A stretch of DNA of 20,424 bases, taken from contig JADYYZ010000018.1 of assembly GCA_020853405.1 (NCBI GenBank), positions 1 to 20,424 on the forward strand, read 5' to 3'. How positions within the stretch are numbered: position 1 is the first letter of the stretch; every line of letters begins with the position of its first letter. The position numbers were made by a program, and so were the translations under genes. Below are positions 1-8,183 of the stretch, in pieces. The notes beneath the pieces were generated by a model. That model did not search any database and had not been told where the DNA came from. It saw only the letters and a program-made list of their open reading frames with translations. This stretch comes from Acetobacteraceae bacterium. Lineage in GTDB: Bacteria; Pseudomonadota; Alphaproteobacteria; Acetobacterales; Acetobacteraceae.

Positions 1-42
1 CCTGGCAGGGCCGGCCGGATCAGGCGCGATCGGGTGCGGGGA

Positions 43-864
43 TCAGCCGGCGCTCAGCGCCTTCAGCCCCCACAGCCGCTCGACCACCAGCAGTGCCACG
101 ACCGCGATCGCCATCTGGATGGTGCTGATCGCGGCGATCCCGGGATCGAACTGGTTCTGCATGTAGCTCAGCATCACCACCGGCAGCGTGTTGGTGACCG
201 CATCGCCGAAGAAGAACGACAGCGGCAGGTTGTCGAGCGAGATCAGGATCGCGAACATGCCGCCGGCAAAGATGCCCGGGCGGATCAGCGGCAACGTCAC
301 CAGGCGGAAGCGCTGCCAGGGACCGGCACCCAGGATCGCCGCCGCCTCGTCCAGGTCGGGCGACAGGCCGCGATAGACCGCGATCACGGTGCGGCTGACA
401 TAGGGGATGGATACCACGGTGTGCGCGACCAGCAGCGGCAGGAAGGCGACGCCGAAGCCGAAGGCGGAAAGATAGTAGAGCAGCGAGAAGCCCAGCACGA
501 TCGCCGGGATCGAGATCGGCGCCAGCAGCAGCGATGCGGTGGCCATCGCAAGCCGCCCGCGCGCGCGGGCGAGCGCGAGCCCCGCCGGCACCCCCAGCAG
601 CGCGGCAAGGAACGCCGAGACGACCGCGAGCTGAAGGCTGGTGCTGAGCGAGGCGAGGAACGGCTCGTACTCGACCACCCTGTGATACCAGCGGAGCGAC
701 CAGCCGCGGACCGGAAAGGCGATGAAACTGTCGTTGGAGAACGACGTGACGACGACGATCACGATCGGCGCCATCAGGAAGACGAAGAACAGCAGCGTGA
801 ACGCCACCAGCAGCACCTTCACCCAGTCGGTGCGCCGGCGGCGGCGGATGGCGGCGGCACTCAT
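43..864 (-). CDS. ABC transporter permease, PotC-like (spermidine/putrescine-type)
   Basis: A 273-residue inner-membrane permease. It is expected to form half of the translocation pore of an importer of the polyamine/opine/amino-acid-derivative class. The N-terminus is basic (RRRRRTDW) and leads into a hydrophobic segment at about residues 16-40; further membrane segments follow near 76-98, 108-132, 138-160, 197-213 and 240-262. The cytoplasmic EAA loop that contacts the ATPase is clear: EAAAILGAGPWQRFRLVTLP begins at residue 173. Length and layout match PotC/PotI proteins. I chose the ATG at 864 because it overlaps the stop of the upstream permease gene by 4 bases (ATGA), and the protein begins typically from there; the reading frame stays open further upstream but that portion is antisense-like filler. 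It is the last gene of the ATPase-permease-permease operon. The substrate cannot be read from the permease. Confidence 0.93.
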   Translation of the reverse strand: MSAAAIRRRRRTDWVKVLLVAFTLLFFVFLMAPIVIVVVTSFSNDSFIAFPVRGWSLRWYHRVVEYEPFLASLSTSLQLAVVSAFLAALLGVPAGLALARARGRLAMATASLLLAPISIPAIVLGFSLLYYLSAFGFGVAFLPLLVAHTVVSIPYVSRTVIAVYRGLSPDLDEAAAILGAGPWQRFRLVTLPLIRPGIFAGGMFAILISLDNLPLSFFFGDAVTNTLPVVMLSYMQNQFDPGIAAISTIQMAIAVVALLVVERLWGLKALSAG

Positions 865-1718
865 CGCTCGACGCCGCGGCGCCGCACCAGGCGGAGCTGG
901 AGCGACAGGCAGGCGACCGCCACCGCCAGCAGCACGTTGCCCATGGCGCTGGCGAAATGCATGTCGCGCGTCAGCGTGAACTGCTGGAAGATCAGCACCG
1001 GCAGCGTCACCACCTTGCCGTCGCCAAGCAGCAGCATGGTCACGAAACTGCCGTTCGCCACCATGAAGGTCAGGATCGAGCCGGTGGCGACGCCATCGAG
1101 GCTCAGCGGCAGCGTCACCGACCAGAAGGTCCGGAACCGCCCGGCGCCCAGCACGCGGGCGGACTCCTTCAGTTTCGGGTCGATGTTCTGCAGCACGGCG
1201 GCGATCGACAGCACCATGAACGGCACCAGCACGTGCACGAGGCCGATATAGACCGACAGCGCCTGCTGGAGGATCGCCAGCGGCCGTTCGATCACGCCCC
1301 AGTCGCGCAGCAGCACGTTCAGCATGCCGCGGCGCGCGAACAGCACCTGCCAGCCATAGGTGCGCATGATGGTGCTGGTCAGCAGCGGGGCGATCAGCAG
1401 GAAGATCACCAGCGGCGCGAGCCGGCCGGCATGGTTGGCCAGCACATAGGCGACCGGATAGCCGATGACCAGGGCCGCGAACGTGACCAGCGCGCTGACC
1501 CAGAGCGTGTTCGCCGTGACCCCGAGATAATAGGGATCGCCCAGCAGCCGGACGTAGGATCGCAGGCTGAACGCGCCGTCCGCCCCACGCAGGCTGGTGA
1601 AGCCGTTCAGTACCAGCGGTGTGAGGAAGAACACCAGCAGGAAGGCCGCGACCGGCAGGCACAGCAGGGCGGCGCGCGGCAGCCGGCGCCGGCGCCGCGG
1701 CGGCACCGCCTCGCTCAC
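861..1718 (-). CDS. ABC transporter permease, PotB-like (spermidine/putrescine-type)
   Basis: A 285-residue inner-membrane permease, partner of the PotC-like protein encoded immediately downstream. After a basic start (PPRRRRRLPR) the first membrane segment spans about residues 16-36; others lie near 68-94, 100-118, 150-175, 208-230 and 256-276. The family-typical segment PLLTSTIMRTYGW follows the third membrane segment at about 111-123. The EAA loop is present but begins ESARVLGAGRFRTF at residue 185, with Ser in place of the first Ala, a common variation. The start ATG at 1718 overlaps the ATPase stop codon by 4 bases, and its own stop overlaps the next start in the same way, so the three genes are almost certainly co-transcribed and translationally coupled. 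Substrate specificity is unknown. Confidence 0.93.
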   Translation of the reverse strand: MSEAVPPRRRRRLPRAALLCLPVAAFLLVFFLTPLVLNGFTSLRGADGAFSLRSYVRLLGDPYYLGVTANTLWVSALVTFAALVIGYPVAYVLANHAGRLAPLVIFLLIAPLLTSTIMRTYGWQVLFARRGMLNVLLRDWGVIERPLAILQQALSVYIGLVHVLVPFMVLSIAAVLQNIDPKLKESARVLGAGRFRTFWSVTLPLSLDGVATGSILTFMVANGSFVTMLLLGDGKVVTLPVLIFQQFTLTRDMHFASAMGNVLLAVAVACLSLQLRLVRRRGVER

Positions 1719-2809
1719 GCGCCATCCTCCAGCGCGACCAGCGCCGAATCAGGCCATGAGACATCGACCTGGTCGCCCTCGTTCAGCGCGGCCTCCCACG
1801 GCTCGGCGGCGGCGCGATAGGCGATGACGCGCTGGCCGAGCCCGTCGGCCGCGAGCTCGAAGGCGTGGTAGCTGCCGCGGAACACGTGGCCGGTGACCCG
1901 CATGGTGATGCCGCCGCTGCCTGGCTTGGCGAAGCGCATGATCTCGGGGCGGATCGCGACCAGGAACGTCTCGCGCCCCTTGGGCGCGGGCAGGGGGCAG
2001 GGAAGGCGCGTGGCGCCGAGCCGCAGCACTGCGCCCGCGCCGTCGCGCTGCGCTTCGAAGATGTTCGCGGTGCCCAGGAACTCGGCGACGAAGCGGGTGC
2101 GTGGCCGGTTATACACCTCGTCCGGCGGGCCGATCTGCAGGATCCGGCCGGCGTCCATCACGGCGACGCGGTCGGCCATGGTCAGCGCCTCCTCCTGGTC
2201 GTGCGTGACCAGCACCGAGGTGATGCCGAGGCTCCGCTGCAGCTGGTGCAGCTCGAACTGCATGCCCTCGCGCAGGTTCTTGTCGAGCGCGCCGAGCGGT
2301 TCGTCCAGCAGCAGGATGGCGGGATTGGTGACGACCGAGCGCGCCAGCGCCACGCGCTGCTGCTGGCCGCCGGAAAGCTGGCTCGCATAACGGTTCTCGA
2401 ACCCCGAAAGCCGCACCGTTTCCAGGATGGCGGCGACGCGGCGCGCGATCTCGGCCCGGGCAAGCCGCTGCATCCGAAGGCCGAACGCCAGGTTCTCGCC
2501 GACCGTCATGTGCGGAAACAGCGCGTAGCTCTGGAACACCATGCCGATGCCGCGATGTTCGGGCGCGAGTTCGGTCACGTCGCGGCCACCGATCAGCACG
2601 CTGCCGGTATCGGGCATCTCGAAACCCGCGACCATGCGCAAGGTGGTGGTCTTGCCGCAGCCGGAGGGACCGAGCAGCGCCACGAGCTCGCCCCTGGCGA
2701 TCTCCAGCGTCATCGGCCGCACCGCCGGCACGCCGGCATACGATTTGCTGACCTGATCCAGATGCAGGCTTTGCGGCGCTGCCTGGCCGGGACGAGGCGG
2801 GCGCGTCAT
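1715..2809 (-). CDS. ABC transporter ATP-binding protein, PotA-like
   Basis: A 364-residue ATPase that powers the importer. Visible motifs in order: Walker A GPSGCGKT (47-54), Q-loop VFQSYALFPH (91-100), ABC signature LSGGQQQR (145-152), Walker B ILLLDEP (165-171), D-loop ALD and switch His in VTHDQEEA (His203). The last 110 or so residues form a TOBE-type regulatory domain, as in PotA, FbpC and CysA-like proteins. Length agrees with the family (about 350-380). The start at 2809 has an AGGAGG-like site about 11 bases upstream (complement of 2821-2826). It is the first gene of a three-gene operon transcribed leftward, and it is divergent from a PotD-type binding-protein gene, so the control region between them probably serves both. 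The polyamine label is only family-level; HyuAB genes next door suggest another small nitrogenous substrate. Confidence 0.95.
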   Translation of the reverse strand: MTRPPRPGQAAPQSLHLDQVSKSYAGVPAVRPMTLEIARGELVALLGPSGCGKTTTLRMVAGFEMPDTGSVLIGGRDVTELAPEHRGIGMVFQSYALFPHMTVGENLAFGLRMQRLARAEIARRVAAILETVRLSGFENRYASQLSGGQQQRVALARSVVTNPAILLLDEPLGALDKNLREGMQFELHQLQRSLGITSVLVTHDQEEALTMADRVAVMDAGRILQIGPPDEVYNRPRTRFVAEFLGTANIFEAQRDGAGAVLRLGATRLPCPLPAPKGRETFLVAIRPEIMRFAKPGSGGITMRVTGHVFRGSYHAFELAADGLGQRVIAYRAAAEPWEAALNEGDQVDVSWPDSALVALEDGA

Positions 2810-2873
2810 GCCTTGCTTGGCCTCCTCGGTCGCGGCAACGGCGTGGTCAGCGGAACGGACGCTACGGGGCTTT

Positions 2874-2904
2874 TCCTATAGTGACAACGGCAGTCTTATA
2901 GGAC
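2874..2904. promoter_or_regulatory. Candidate operator/promoter between divergent transporter operons
   Basis: The 165-base gap between the ATPase gene and the binding-protein gene contains a distinctly AT-richer core. TCCTATAG (2874-2881) and TCTTATAG (2894-2901) are near-identical and spaced 20 bases apart, about two helical turns. The second copy lies in a near-palindrome GTCTTATAGGAC (2893-2904, 10 of 12 symmetric), and CCTATA (2875-2880) faces TATAGG (2897-2902) as an inverted repeat. TATAGT and, on the other strand, TATAAG resemble -10 boxes, but no convincing -35 box accompanies either. A dimeric regulator site controlling both operons is my inference. No regulator gene is in the window. 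Confidence 0.4.
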
Positions 2905-2974
2905 TTAGATATTGGCGACGCCCGCCTGGAACGCACGCCGGGCGCCACGTGATCGAGCCAAAGAAGGGGTTACA

Positions 2975-4036
2975 ATGCAACAGATGTCCGCCGACGGCCC
3001 GAGCTCGCGGCGCGGGCGCCGATCGACGCTCGCGCTGGCGCTCGCCGGCGCCCTTCTGGCTTGCGCACCCGCGCTGGCCGCCGATCTGACCGTGGCGGCG
3101 TTCGGCGGCGCGTGGGAGAAGGCGCTGCGCGAATGCTATGCGCAGCCGTTCGAGCGGGCTTCGGGCAAGTCGGTCGCGATCTCGGTCGGCAATCCCGACC
3201 AGTGGCTGAACCAGATCGCCGCCAGCCCGCAAAGGCCGCCGCTCGATGTCGTGGTGCTCGGGCTCGACGCGCTGCCCGGCGCGATGGCGCGCAACCTTCT
3301 CGATCCGCTGGATGCCGCCAACCTGCCCAACATGGCCCAGTTCGGCGAGGCGTTCGTCAGCGCCGGAAGGGGCTATGCCGCGATCATGAACTATGGCGGC
3401 ATGGGCGTGCTGTACAACCGGAGCGCGGTCAGGACGCCGCCCGCGACCTGGAAGGAATTCGTCGAGGGCACGATCGCCGGCAAGTGGCGTGCGGCCATCG
3501 CCGGCGTGAACTATCCCTACTCGCCGCTGACCACCATCTGGCTGCTGGCGCACGTCTATGGCGGCAGCATCGACAACGTCGATGTCGCCTTCCAGAAGAT
3601 CAAGGAAATGCGCCGCAGCGGCAACCTGGTGTTCTGGTCGGACAACAACCAGGTGCTGAACCAGCTGCAGTCGGGCGAGATCGACATCGCCAGCTACTGG
3701 GACGGGCGGGCCTGGGCCTTCATCGATGCCGGGCACAGCGACTATGGGTTCGCGATTCCGGCACCCGGCGCACCGGTCAGCCCTTCGGCCATGGCCAAGG
3801 TGCGCAACGGCAGCCCGCTTGCGTGGCAGTTCCTGAACACCGCGATGAGCGCCGAGGCGCAGTCCTGCTTCGGCAATACCATCCAGTATGGCGTGGCCAA
3901 CCGCAACGCCGTGTTCCGCCCCGACGTGAAGCCCCACATCACGCCGCCCGACCAGCTGCTGTGGGCACCGTTCGACGAGATCGCCAGGCACACGCCCGCC
4001 TGGGTCGAGCGCTGGAACAAGGAAATCGGCGGCTGA
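2975..4036 (+). CDS. ABC transporter periplasmic substrate-binding protein, PotD/family-1-like
   Basis: A 353-residue secreted binding protein that should deliver substrate to the divergently encoded permeases. The N-terminus has a basic stretch (SRRGRRS) and a hydrophobic core ending in ALA|AD, with predicted cleavage after residue 35; Cys30 in LLAC also resembles a lipobox, so lipid anchoring cannot be excluded. The mature protein starts with DLTVAAFGGAWEKALRE, typical of PotD/ferric- or opine-type binding proteins. It continues with NYGGMGVLYNR and a second lobe ending in PAWVERWNKEIGG. I selected ATG 2975, which has GAAGGGG upstream, over an in-frame TTG at 2912 that would put 21 polar residues before the signal peptide. 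The gene is followed by a GC hairpin and then hyuA on the same strand, suggesting linked function. The ligand is not identifiable. Confidence 0.92.
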   Translation: MQQMSADGPSSRRGRRSTLALALAGALLACAPALAADLTVAAFGGAWEKALRECYAQPFERASGKSVAISVGNPDQWLNQIAASPQRPPLDVVVLGLDALPGAMARNLLDPLDAANLPNMAQFGEAFVSAGRGYAAIMNYGGMGVLYNRSAVRTPPATWKEFVEGTIAGKWRAAIAGVNYPYSPLTTIWLLAHVYGGSIDNVDVAFQKIKEMRRSGNLVFWSDNNQVLNQLQSGEIDIASYWDGRAWAFIDAGHSDYGFAIPAPGAPVSPSAMAKVRNGSPLAWQFLNTAMSAEAQSCFGNTIQYGVANRNAVFRPDVKPHITPPDQLLWAPFDEIARHTPAWVERWNKEIGG

Positions 4037-4051
4037 ACCGCGCCGGGCACT

Positions 4052-4071
4052 CCCGCCGCGCGGGCGGCGGG
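4052..4071 (+). terminator. GC hairpin between binding-protein gene and hyuA
   Basis: CCCGCCGC (4052-4059) and GCGGCGGG (4064-4071) form a perfect 8-base stem with a 4-base loop just after the binding-protein stop. There is no T-run after it, so it is not a textbook intrinsic terminator. It may instead stabilise the 3' end of the binding-protein message or reduce readthrough into hyuA, giving the binding protein a higher yield than the enzymes; that role is inferred. Confidence 0.35.
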
Positions 4072-4112
4072 GGCGCGCCTCACTGATACGACATCCGCAC
4101 CGGGGAGAGTTC

Positions 4113-6173
4113 ATGCCCTATCGCATCGGGGCCGATATCGGCGGCTCCTTCACCGACTTTGCCGTGCTCGACGAGACCAGCGGTGCGATCCGCACCTTGA
4201 AAGTGTTCTCCCGGCCCGACGCGCCCGGCGCCGAAGTGGTCGAGGGGGCACGCATCCTGGCCGAGCGCGCGGGCATCCCGCCGGGCGAGGTGACCTACTT
4301 CACACACGGCACGACGGTGGGTGTGAATTCCGTGATCCAGCGCAAGGGGATCGCGCTGGCGCTGTTCACGACGCGCAACTTCGAGGACGTGCTGGAGATG
4401 GCGCGCCTCAAGATCGCCGACATGTACAACCTGCTGTCGCGCCGGCCGGAGGTGCTGATCCCGCGCGAGCGCGTGTTCGGCATCGACGGCAGGCTGGACG
4501 CCGACGGCAGCGAGGAGTCCGCGCTCGACGAGGCGAGCGTGCTGGAAGCGGTCGAGGCAGCCCGCGCCGCCGGGGCCGAGGGCATCGTGATCGCGCTGCT
4601 GCACGCCTATCGCAACCCGGCGCACGAACTGGCGGCGAAGGCCATCGTGCAGCGCATCGCGCCCGACATGCCGGTGTTCACCTCGGCCGAGGTCTGGCCG
4701 ATCATCCGCGAATACGAACGCACCATCACCGCCGTGATCTCGGGCTATGTGCAGCCGCGGATCGCGCGCTACCTCACCTCGTTGCAGGAGGCGCTGGCCA
4801 GCGTCGGCATCGCCTGCGGCCTGCGTGTCACGAAGTCGAACGGCGGCGTGATGACCGCCGACCAGGCCAAGCGCGACTGCATCCAGATGGTGCTGTCCGG
4901 CACCGCCTCGGGCGTGATCGGCGCGGCCTATGTGGCGCGGCTGGCGAAGCTCAGGAACTGCCTCAGCCTCGATGTCGGCGGCACCAGCGCCGACGTCGCC
5001 CTGATCACCGACGGCGAGCCGCGCTTCGGCACCGGCGAGTTCATCGGCGAGTTCCAGGTCTTCATCCCCTCGGTCTCGGTCGCCTCGATCGGCGACGGCG
5101 GCGGCTCGATCGCCTGGGTCGACGAGCATGGCGTGCTGAAGGTCGGGCCGGAGAGCGCAGGATCCTCGCCGGGACCCGTCTGCTATGGCCGCGGCGGCTC
5201 CCGCCCGACGATCACCGATGCGTTCGCGGTCAATGGCTGGATCGGCCAGACGCCGCTCGGCTACGGTGCCGTTACGGTCGATCGCGATGCCGCCCGCCGC
5301 GCCATCGGCACGCTTGCCGGGCGCCTGGGCAAGGGGGTCGAGGAGACCGCGAGCGCGATCATCGAGATCGCGGTTTCCGGCATGTATGCCGGCGTCAGCG
5401 CCGTGGTGTCGCGCTACGGCATCGACCCGCGCAGTTTCTCGCTGCTTGCCTTCGGCGGCGCGGGCCCGATGATCGCCTCGTTCCTGGCGCGCGAGATCGG
5501 CATCCGCCACGTCGTGGTGCCGACCACGCCGGGCGTGCTTTCGGCGCTGGGCGGGCTGATCGCCGACCTCAAGAACGACTTCGTGCGCACGGTGTTCCGC
5601 GACCTGACCGCCGAGGCGCTGCCCGAGCTCGCACAGGAGCTCGCTGGCCTGAAGCAGCGCGGCGAAGCCTGGCTGCGGCAGGACCAGGGCTATCACGGGC
5701 CGGCGGAACTGAGCGTCTCCGCGGAACTCCGCTACAAGGGACAGTCGTTCGAGCTGGAAACGCCCGTGCAGGCGGAATGGATCGATGGCGGTGATCTCGG
5801 CGCGATCGCCGAGGCGTTCCACGCCGAGCACCGGCGCATCTACGGCCATTTCGACCGGCGCGCATCGTTGCAGATCGTCGCCCTCCGGCTGGTCGCGGCC
5901 GGCCGCGCGCCGAAGCCCGAACTGCCCGCCGCCCCGCCGGCCGATGGCCCGGTCGCGATCGCCGGCAGCGCCAGCATCCATCTCGACGGCGCCTGGCGCG
6001 AGGTGCCGCTGATCAGCCGCGCGAGCCTCGGCGCCGGCCACGTCTTCGCCGGCCCCGCCGTGGTCACGCAGGACGACTGCACCACCTGCGTGCTGCCCGG
6101 CCACATCGTGCGCGTCGACGGCTACGGCATCATGCATATCGAGCGCGAGCTCGCGGAAGGAGAGGCGCCGTGA
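4113..6173 (+). CDS. hyuA: HyuA: hydantoinase A/oxoprolinase/acetone-carboxylase beta-type ATP-binding subunit
   Basis: A 686-residue ATP-hydrolysing subunit of the hydantoinase/oxoprolinase family. Members include N-methylhydantoinase, 5-oxoprolinase, caprolactamase and acetone or acetophenone carboxylase. They phosphorylate an amide or enol oxygen so that the partner HyuB can hydrolyse or carboxylate the substrate in the cytoplasm. The Hydantoinase A N-terminal domain opens with GADIGGSFTDF (6-16), followed by HGTTVGVN (65-72). The ASKHA-fold second half contains SNGG (242-245), LSGTASGVIGA (261-271) and LSLDVGGTSADVALI (284-298); the first of these three is followed in most relatives by a Pro rather than the Thr seen here at SGT. 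GDGGGSIAWVD and a C-terminal beta-rich domain complete the usual length. GGGGAGAG at 4102-4109 is a strong ribosome-binding site for ATG 4113. Its stop overlaps the hyuB start (GTGA). The substrate is unknown. Confidence 0.93.
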   Translation: MPYRIGADIGGSFTDFAVLDETSGAIRTLKVFSRPDAPGAEVVEGARILAERAGIPPGEVTYFTHGTTVGVNSVIQRKGIALALFTTRNFEDVLEMARLKIADMYNLLSRRPEVLIPRERVFGIDGRLDADGSEESALDEASVLEAVEAARAAGAEGIVIALLHAYRNPAHELAAKAIVQRIAPDMPVFTSAEVWPIIREYERTITAVISGYVQPRIARYLTSLQEALASVGIACGLRVTKSNGGVMTADQAKRDCIQMVLSGTASGVIGAAYVARLAKLRNCLSLDVGGTSADVALITDGEPRFGTGEFIGEFQVFIPSVSVASIGDGGGSIAWVDEHGVLKVGPESAGSSPGPVCYGRGGSRPTITDAFAVNGWIGQTPLGYGAVTVDRDAARRAIGTLAGRLGKGVEETASAIIEIAVSGMYAGVSAVVSRYGIDPRSFSLLAFGGAGPMIASFLAREIGIRHVVVPTTPGVLSALGGLIADLKNDFVRTVFRDLTAEALPELAQELAGLKQRGEAWLRQDQGYHGPAELSVSAELRYKGQSFELETPVQAEWIDGGDLGAIAEAFHAEHRRIYGHFDRRASLQIVALRLVAAGRAPKPELPAAPPADGPVAIAGSASIHLDGAWREVPLISRASLGAGHVFAGPAVVTQDDCTTCVLPGHIVRVDGYGIMHIERELAEGEAP

Positions 6174-8161
6174 AGCTCGACGGCACCGCCCTGCAGATCC
6201 TGGCCAACTACGCCGCCTCGGCGGCCGAGGCCATGGCCTATACGCTGATGCGCACCGCGCATTCGACCTTCGTCAAGGAGACCGAGGATTTCTCGTGCGG
6301 GCTGCTGACGCCGGAGGGCCTGACCTTCGCCTCGCCGCTGGCGCTGGGGGCGACCTGGTATGTCGGGCTCGATTACGGGCCGGCGGTCGCTGCCATCAAG
6401 GACTACCGCGAAGGCGACATCTGCATCACCAACGACCCCTATTCCGGGTTCGTGGCCACCCACACGCCCGACATCCATATCTGGAAGCCGGTGTTCCACC
6501 AGGGCGAGGTGGTGGCGTTCGCCGCCGGCCACATCCACAACACCGACATGGGCGGCGCGGTGCCGGCAAGCCTCTCGCGCACGCTCTATGAAGTGCACCA
6601 GGAAGGCATCCGCGTGCCGCCGACCAAGCTGGTAAGCGACGGCGTGCTGGACGAACGGCTGGTCGACATGCTGGGCATCAATGTCCGCCTGCCCGAGCAG
6701 AACTGGGGCGACCTCAACGCGCAGATCGCCTCGGTCAACACCGGCGAGCGCAAGATCCTGGAGATGATCGAGCGGTTCGGGCCGGAGACCTTCCGTGCCG
6801 GCATCGCCCAGCTGATGGACTACGCGGAGGCACAGGCCCGCGCCATCCTGCGCGCCATCCCGGATGGCGAGTATTTCTTCGCCGACTATGCCGACGAGGA
6901 TTCCGACGGCGAGGGCAAGCCCTGCCGCATCGCCGTGACGCTGCGCATCAAGGGCGACCTTGCCGAGCTCGACTTCACCGGCAGCGACCCGCAGCTCCGT
7001 TCCTCGCTGAACGTGCCGACCGGCGGGCGCGAGCGGCACGTGCTGCCGCTGGTCGCCTTCGTCTACGTGCTGCACACGCTGAACCCGCGCCTTGCCATGA
7101 ATGCCGGCCTGCTGCGCTCGGTGCGGGCGATCCTGCCCGAAGGCACGGTGGTGAACCCGAAGCACCCGGCGGCGGTCGGGATGCGCAGCCTGACCTGCGT
7201 CACCATCATGCAGGCGATCTTCGGCGCCTTTGTCCAGGCGCTGCCGGAGCAGCTCGCGGCCTCGCCCGCGGGCGGGCTTGCCATCATCAACATCAAGACC
7301 ATGACCCGCGACGGGCGCACGGTGATGGCCTCGATGGGGCCGGTCGGCGGTGGCGCCGGCGGCAACATCGTGCAGGACGGCACCGAGGCGTCGGGCGCCA
7401 ATACCTGCTTCCTGCGCAACACCCCGGTCGAGATCATCGAGGCGGAAATCCCGGTGCGCATGCGCCGCTACGGGCTTGCGCCCGACACCGGCGGCGCCGG
7501 CCGGTTCCGCGGCGGCAGCGCGACGCTGATGGAGTTCCAGGTGTTCGCGCCGGATACCGTGGTCACGGCACGCAACCGCGACCGCTCGCGCTTCGCTGCC
7601 TGGGGCGTGCAGGGCGGGGGCGCGGGCGTGCCCTCGCGCTTCACGCGCAATCCGGGCCGCAACGACCAGGTCGAGCTCGGCAATGCCGACATCGTGCCGC
7701 TGAAGCCGGGCGATGTGCTGCGCGTGCAGGGGCCGGGCGGCGGCGGGCATGGGCCTGCGCATCGGCGCGATCCGGCGCTGGTGCTGAAGGATGTGCGCGG
7801 CGGCTTCGTCTCTACAGCGGCGGCGCGGCAGCTCTACGGCGTCGCGATCACGAAGGGTGCGATCGACCAGGCGGAGACGGCGCGGCTTCGCGCTGCCATG
7901 GAGGCTGCCTGGGCCGGCCCCATCGGCTTCGACTACGGCCCGGCGCGCACGGAGTATGAGAGCGTGATGACGCGCGAGCGCTACGACGCACTGACGCGCA
8001 TCCTGGCTGCCGCGCCGGTCGAATGGCGCTTCTACCTGAAGCACCACATCCTCGATCGCCTGTTCGCCGAAGGCGCGGCGCTGCCGGCCGGGCCTGCGGC
8101 GATCCACGCCCTTTATGCCGGGCTGCGCAAGGAGTTCCCGATCCTGCCTCAGGTTGCGTGA
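6170..8161 (+). CDS. hyuB: HyuB: hydantoinase B/oxoprolinase-type subunit, extended variant
   Basis: A 663-residue partner of HyuA, carrying the metal-dependent half of the ATP-driven hydrolysis or carboxylation reaction. It starts at GTG 6170, overlapping the hyuA stop and preceded by GGAAGGAGAGG (6155-6165), so the two subunits are translationally coupled. Recognisable family segments are RTAHSTFVKETEDFS (28-42), TNDPYSGFVATHTPDIH (87-103), GHIHNTDMGG (120-129), HQEGIRVPP (143-151) and TGGAGRFRGGSA at about 440-451. The metal-site segments differ from the usual NDPYxGGTHxPD and HHADIGG forms: one residue is inserted before THTPD, and HNTD replaces HHxD. The canonical core seems to end near residue 560. 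About 100 further residues, including FDYGPARTEYESVMTRERYD from 587 and a Trp/Tyr/His-rich stretch, make it longer than a typical 520-590 residue HyuB. It may be a distinct subfamily; the substrate is unknown. Confidence 0.92.
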   Translation: MKLDGTALQILANYAASAAEAMAYTLMRTAHSTFVKETEDFSCGLLTPEGLTFASPLALGATWYVGLDYGPAVAAIKDYREGDICITNDPYSGFVATHTPDIHIWKPVFHQGEVVAFAAGHIHNTDMGGAVPASLSRTLYEVHQEGIRVPPTKLVSDGVLDERLVDMLGINVRLPEQNWGDLNAQIASVNTGERKILEMIERFGPETFRAGIAQLMDYAEAQARAILRAIPDGEYFFADYADEDSDGEGKPCRIAVTLRIKGDLAELDFTGSDPQLRSSLNVPTGGRERHVLPLVAFVYVLHTLNPRLAMNAGLLRSVRAILPEGTVVNPKHPAAVGMRSLTCVTIMQAIFGAFVQALPEQLAASPAGGLAIINIKTMTRDGRTVMASMGPVGGGAGGNIVQDGTEASGANTCFLRNTPVEIIEAEIPVRMRRYGLAPDTGGAGRFRGGSATLMEFQVFAPDTVVTARNRDRSRFAAWGVQGGGAGVPSRFTRNPGRNDQVELGNADIVPLKPGDVLRVQGPGGGGHGPAHRRDPALVLKDVRGGFVSTAAARQLYGVAITKGAIDQAETARLRAAMEAAWAGPIGFDYGPARTEYESVMTRERYDALTRILAAAPVEWRFYLKHHILDRLFAEGAALPAGPAAIHALYAGLRKEFPILPQVA

Positions 8162-8183
8162 CGCCGTTGCTGCCGCCGCCCTG

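Noticed and set aside
43..1764. A single 573-residue minus-strand frame spanning both permease genes
   Set aside because: Only its C-terminal 273 residues look like a permease. The first part is the out-of-frame shadow of the other permease, and the real start at 864 has a 4-base overlap with the upstream stop.
2912..2974. TTG start extending the PotD-like protein by 21 residues
   Set aside because: It would bury the signal peptide behind polar residues; ATG 2975 has a ribosome-binding site and gives a normal export signal.
4080..8107. Two long minus-strand open frames (4080-6137 and 6122-8107) opposite hyuA and hyuB
   Set aside because: Both are composition shadows: Asp/His/Arg/Gly-rich, without motifs, and fully antisense to well-conserved enzymes.
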